A stretch of 7,538 nucleotides of DNA from an uncultured Chitinophaga sp. (GTDB lineage Bacteria > Bacteroidota > Bacteroidia > Chitinophagales > Chitinophagaceae), in the NCBI RefSeq assembly GCF_937874145.1, contig NZ_CALNBI010000143.1, positions 1 through 7,538 of the forward strand. Reading direction: 5' to 3'. Position numbers and translations under genes: made by a program. The notes below the pieces were generated by a model that was given only the letters and a program-made list of their open reading frames with translations, had not been told where the DNA came from and did not search any database. Shown here in pieces: positions 6,970 to 7,538 of the stretch; position 1 is the first letter of the stretch, and every line of letters begins with the position of its first letter.

Positions 6970-7251
6970 TCAGGCTCTTGGTTTGGGGAAATTGTTTTTC
7001 TGGGTGTTTTTGTTAACCATCATGCGCTTAGTGATGATCCTTTCTTCCTCCACCCACACTTTGTCGGTTTTGTGAATGATAATTTTATCCTCCCATACTT
7101 CAAGGCGGACAATTGCGCCCATCGTGAATCCGGCATCTTTCAGCCATTTGCCGGCGAGCATTAAAGAAGTCGTGTCGTTAGAACCCGGCTTACGTGAGAC
7201 GGTAAGGTGCCGGGTCGGAAATAATCTGTCATGTTTACTTTCACTTTTCAT
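6970..7251 (-). CDS. SymE-family protein (SymE_toxin domain, AbrB-like fold)
   Basis: A 93-aa protein starting MKSESKHDRLFPTRHLTVSR. Residues ~14-60 (RHLTVSRKPG, LMLAGKWLKDAGFTMGA, VRLEVWEDKIIIHKTD) match the SymE toxin domain, whose swapped-hairpin fold is related to the MazE/AbrB antitoxins. In Escherichia coli SymE is SOS-induced and silenced by the antisense RNA SymR. The tail of about 30 residues is basic and extends past the core domain. The open frame extends upstream to an ATG at 7305, but ATG 7251 is preferred: the added residues (MLAMHTFIGIFIYLNVLV) would lie across the predicted promoter and palindrome. It is the first gene of the leftward operon, 37 bp ahead of the PIN gene. Given that position and fold, it may be a DNA-binding antitoxin/autorepressor rather than a type I toxin; this is inference. 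Confidence 0.82.
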   Translation of the reverse strand: MKSESKHDRLFPTRHLTVSRKPGSNDTTSLMLAGKWLKDAGFTMGAIVRLEVWEDKIIIHKTDKVWVEEERIITKRMMVNKNTQKNNFPKPRA

Positions 7252-7265
7252 AACTAGAACATTTA

Positions 7266-7281
7266 GGTATATAAATATACC
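7266..7281. promoter_or_regulatory. 16-bp palindromic operator candidate
   Basis: GGTATAT-AA-ATATACC is a perfect palindrome 14 bp upstream of the preferred symE start. It covers the predicted -7 element, so a bound dimer would block that promoter. Likely binders are the divergent XRE regulator or the SymE-like protein. Confidence 0.6.
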
Positions 7282-7302
7282 GATAAATGTGTGCATTGCC
7301 AA
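7272..7302 (-). promoter_or_regulatory. Predicted Bacteroidota-type promoter of the symE-PIN operon
   Basis: On the minus strand, TTG (7302-7300) is followed after 20 bases by TATATTTA (7279-7272). This fits the Bacteroidota sigma pattern TTG-N19/20-TAnnTTTG in all but the last base. Transcription would begin near 7265, giving a leader of only ~14 nt before ATG 7251. The -7 box lies inside the palindrome. Confidence 0.5.
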
Positions 7303-7330
7303 CACTTATATGCTGAATTATGGGCAGTTA

Positions 7331-7391
7331 GGTATATTTTAACGTATTAAAAATGTACTTATAGGTATATTTTTATATCTTAACGGTATAT
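7331..7391. promoter_or_regulatory. Three further GGTATAT motifs, likely operator array
   Basis: GGTATAT occurs at 7331-7337, 7364-7370 and 7385-7391, in the same direction as the left half of the palindrome at 7266. The first two share the longer context TAGGTATATTTT. Spacings between successive starts (65, 33, 21 bp) are close to whole helical turns. The array sits between the divergent symE operon and xre gene, where both could be controlled. The AT-rich background makes partial matches easier, but the leading GG is not expected by composition. Confidence 0.5.
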
Positions 7392-7444
7392 ATGCGCCTG
7401 TCGTTTAGGAAATTCACTTATTTTAAAATCTTAAACTATAAACT

Positions 7445-7538
7445 ATGTCATTTGGACAACGCTTAGCCATTGTGCGTAAAAAGAGAAACTTGACCCAAAA
7501 AGACGTCGGAAAACTGGTTGGTATGGTACCGGATTTGG
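7445..7538 (+). CDS. XRE-family helix-turn-helix regulator, 3' partial
   Basis: ATG 7445 opens a frame that runs off the window after 31 codons: MSFGQRLAIVRKKRNLTQ, then KDVGKLVGMVPDL. This is the first helix, turn and start of the recognition helix of the lambda-repressor/XRE fold (R-L-xx-x-R-x-x-x-x-L-T-Q). The C-terminal part is unknown; it could be a short repressor or a longer protein with a sensor or peptidase domain. It is transcribed away from the SymE-PIN operon across a 193-bp region with repeated GGTATAT motifs, so it is the prime candidate for the local repressor. No clear promoter was identified for it. Confidence 0.85.
   Translation, partial: MSFGQRLAIVRKKRNLTQKDVGKLVGMVPDL

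Noticed and set aside
1..7538. CRISPR array, tRNA, rRNA or a diversity-generating retroelement
   Set aside because: No regularly spaced direct repeats, no cloverleaf with CCA end or T-arm, no reverse transcriptase or template/variable repeat pair were seen.

Overview
The window looks like a chromosomal segment from a Bacteroidota bacterium, most likely Chitinophagaceae-like. The evidence is two TonB-dependent-type outer-membrane barrels, an LTA-synthase-like sulfatase of the kind common in this phylum, little Shine-Dalgarno sequence before starts, and a promoter matching the Bacteroidota -33/-7 pattern (TTG, then TAnnTTTG). Species cannot be named from sequence reading alone.

Left part (1-4205): two genes on the + strand, 12 bp apart and probably co-transcribed. 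The first is the 3' part of an outer-membrane beta-barrel receptor whose N-terminus lies before the window. The second is a complete inner-membrane LtaS-like phosphoglycerol/phosphoethanolamine-type transferase. Immediately after its stop, and in the same frame, lies the 3' third of a siderophore-type TonB receptor with no 5' part (4206-4991). This marks a deletion, rearrangement or assembly junction. That fragment ends at a hairpin terminator (5007-5045), which also serves a converging small minus-strand gene of unknown function (5048-5376). That gene is broken by a one-base indel in a run of eight G.

Middle part (5377-6316): about 940 bp without a convincing gene. It is full of inverted repeats: a GC-rich block of nested hairpins (5539-5660) and two related ~77-nt stem-loop elements about 194 bp apart (5917-5993, perfect 23-bp arms; 6110-6187, degenerate).

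Right part (6317-7538): an AT-richer toxin-antitoxin-like module. Reading leftwards are a SymE-family protein (AbrB-like fold), a PIN-domain ribonuclease and a 52-aa charged protein overlapping the PIN gene by 14 nt. Divergent from them is an XRE-type helix-turn-helix regulator cut by the window edge. The intergenic region between the two directions carries four same-direction GGTATAT motifs, one of them half of a perfect 16-bp palindrome lying on the predicted -7 element of the symE promoter. The simplest reading is an addiction or defence module whose operon is repressed by the divergent XRE protein, by the SymE-like protein, or by both. This module is the most interesting part of the window.
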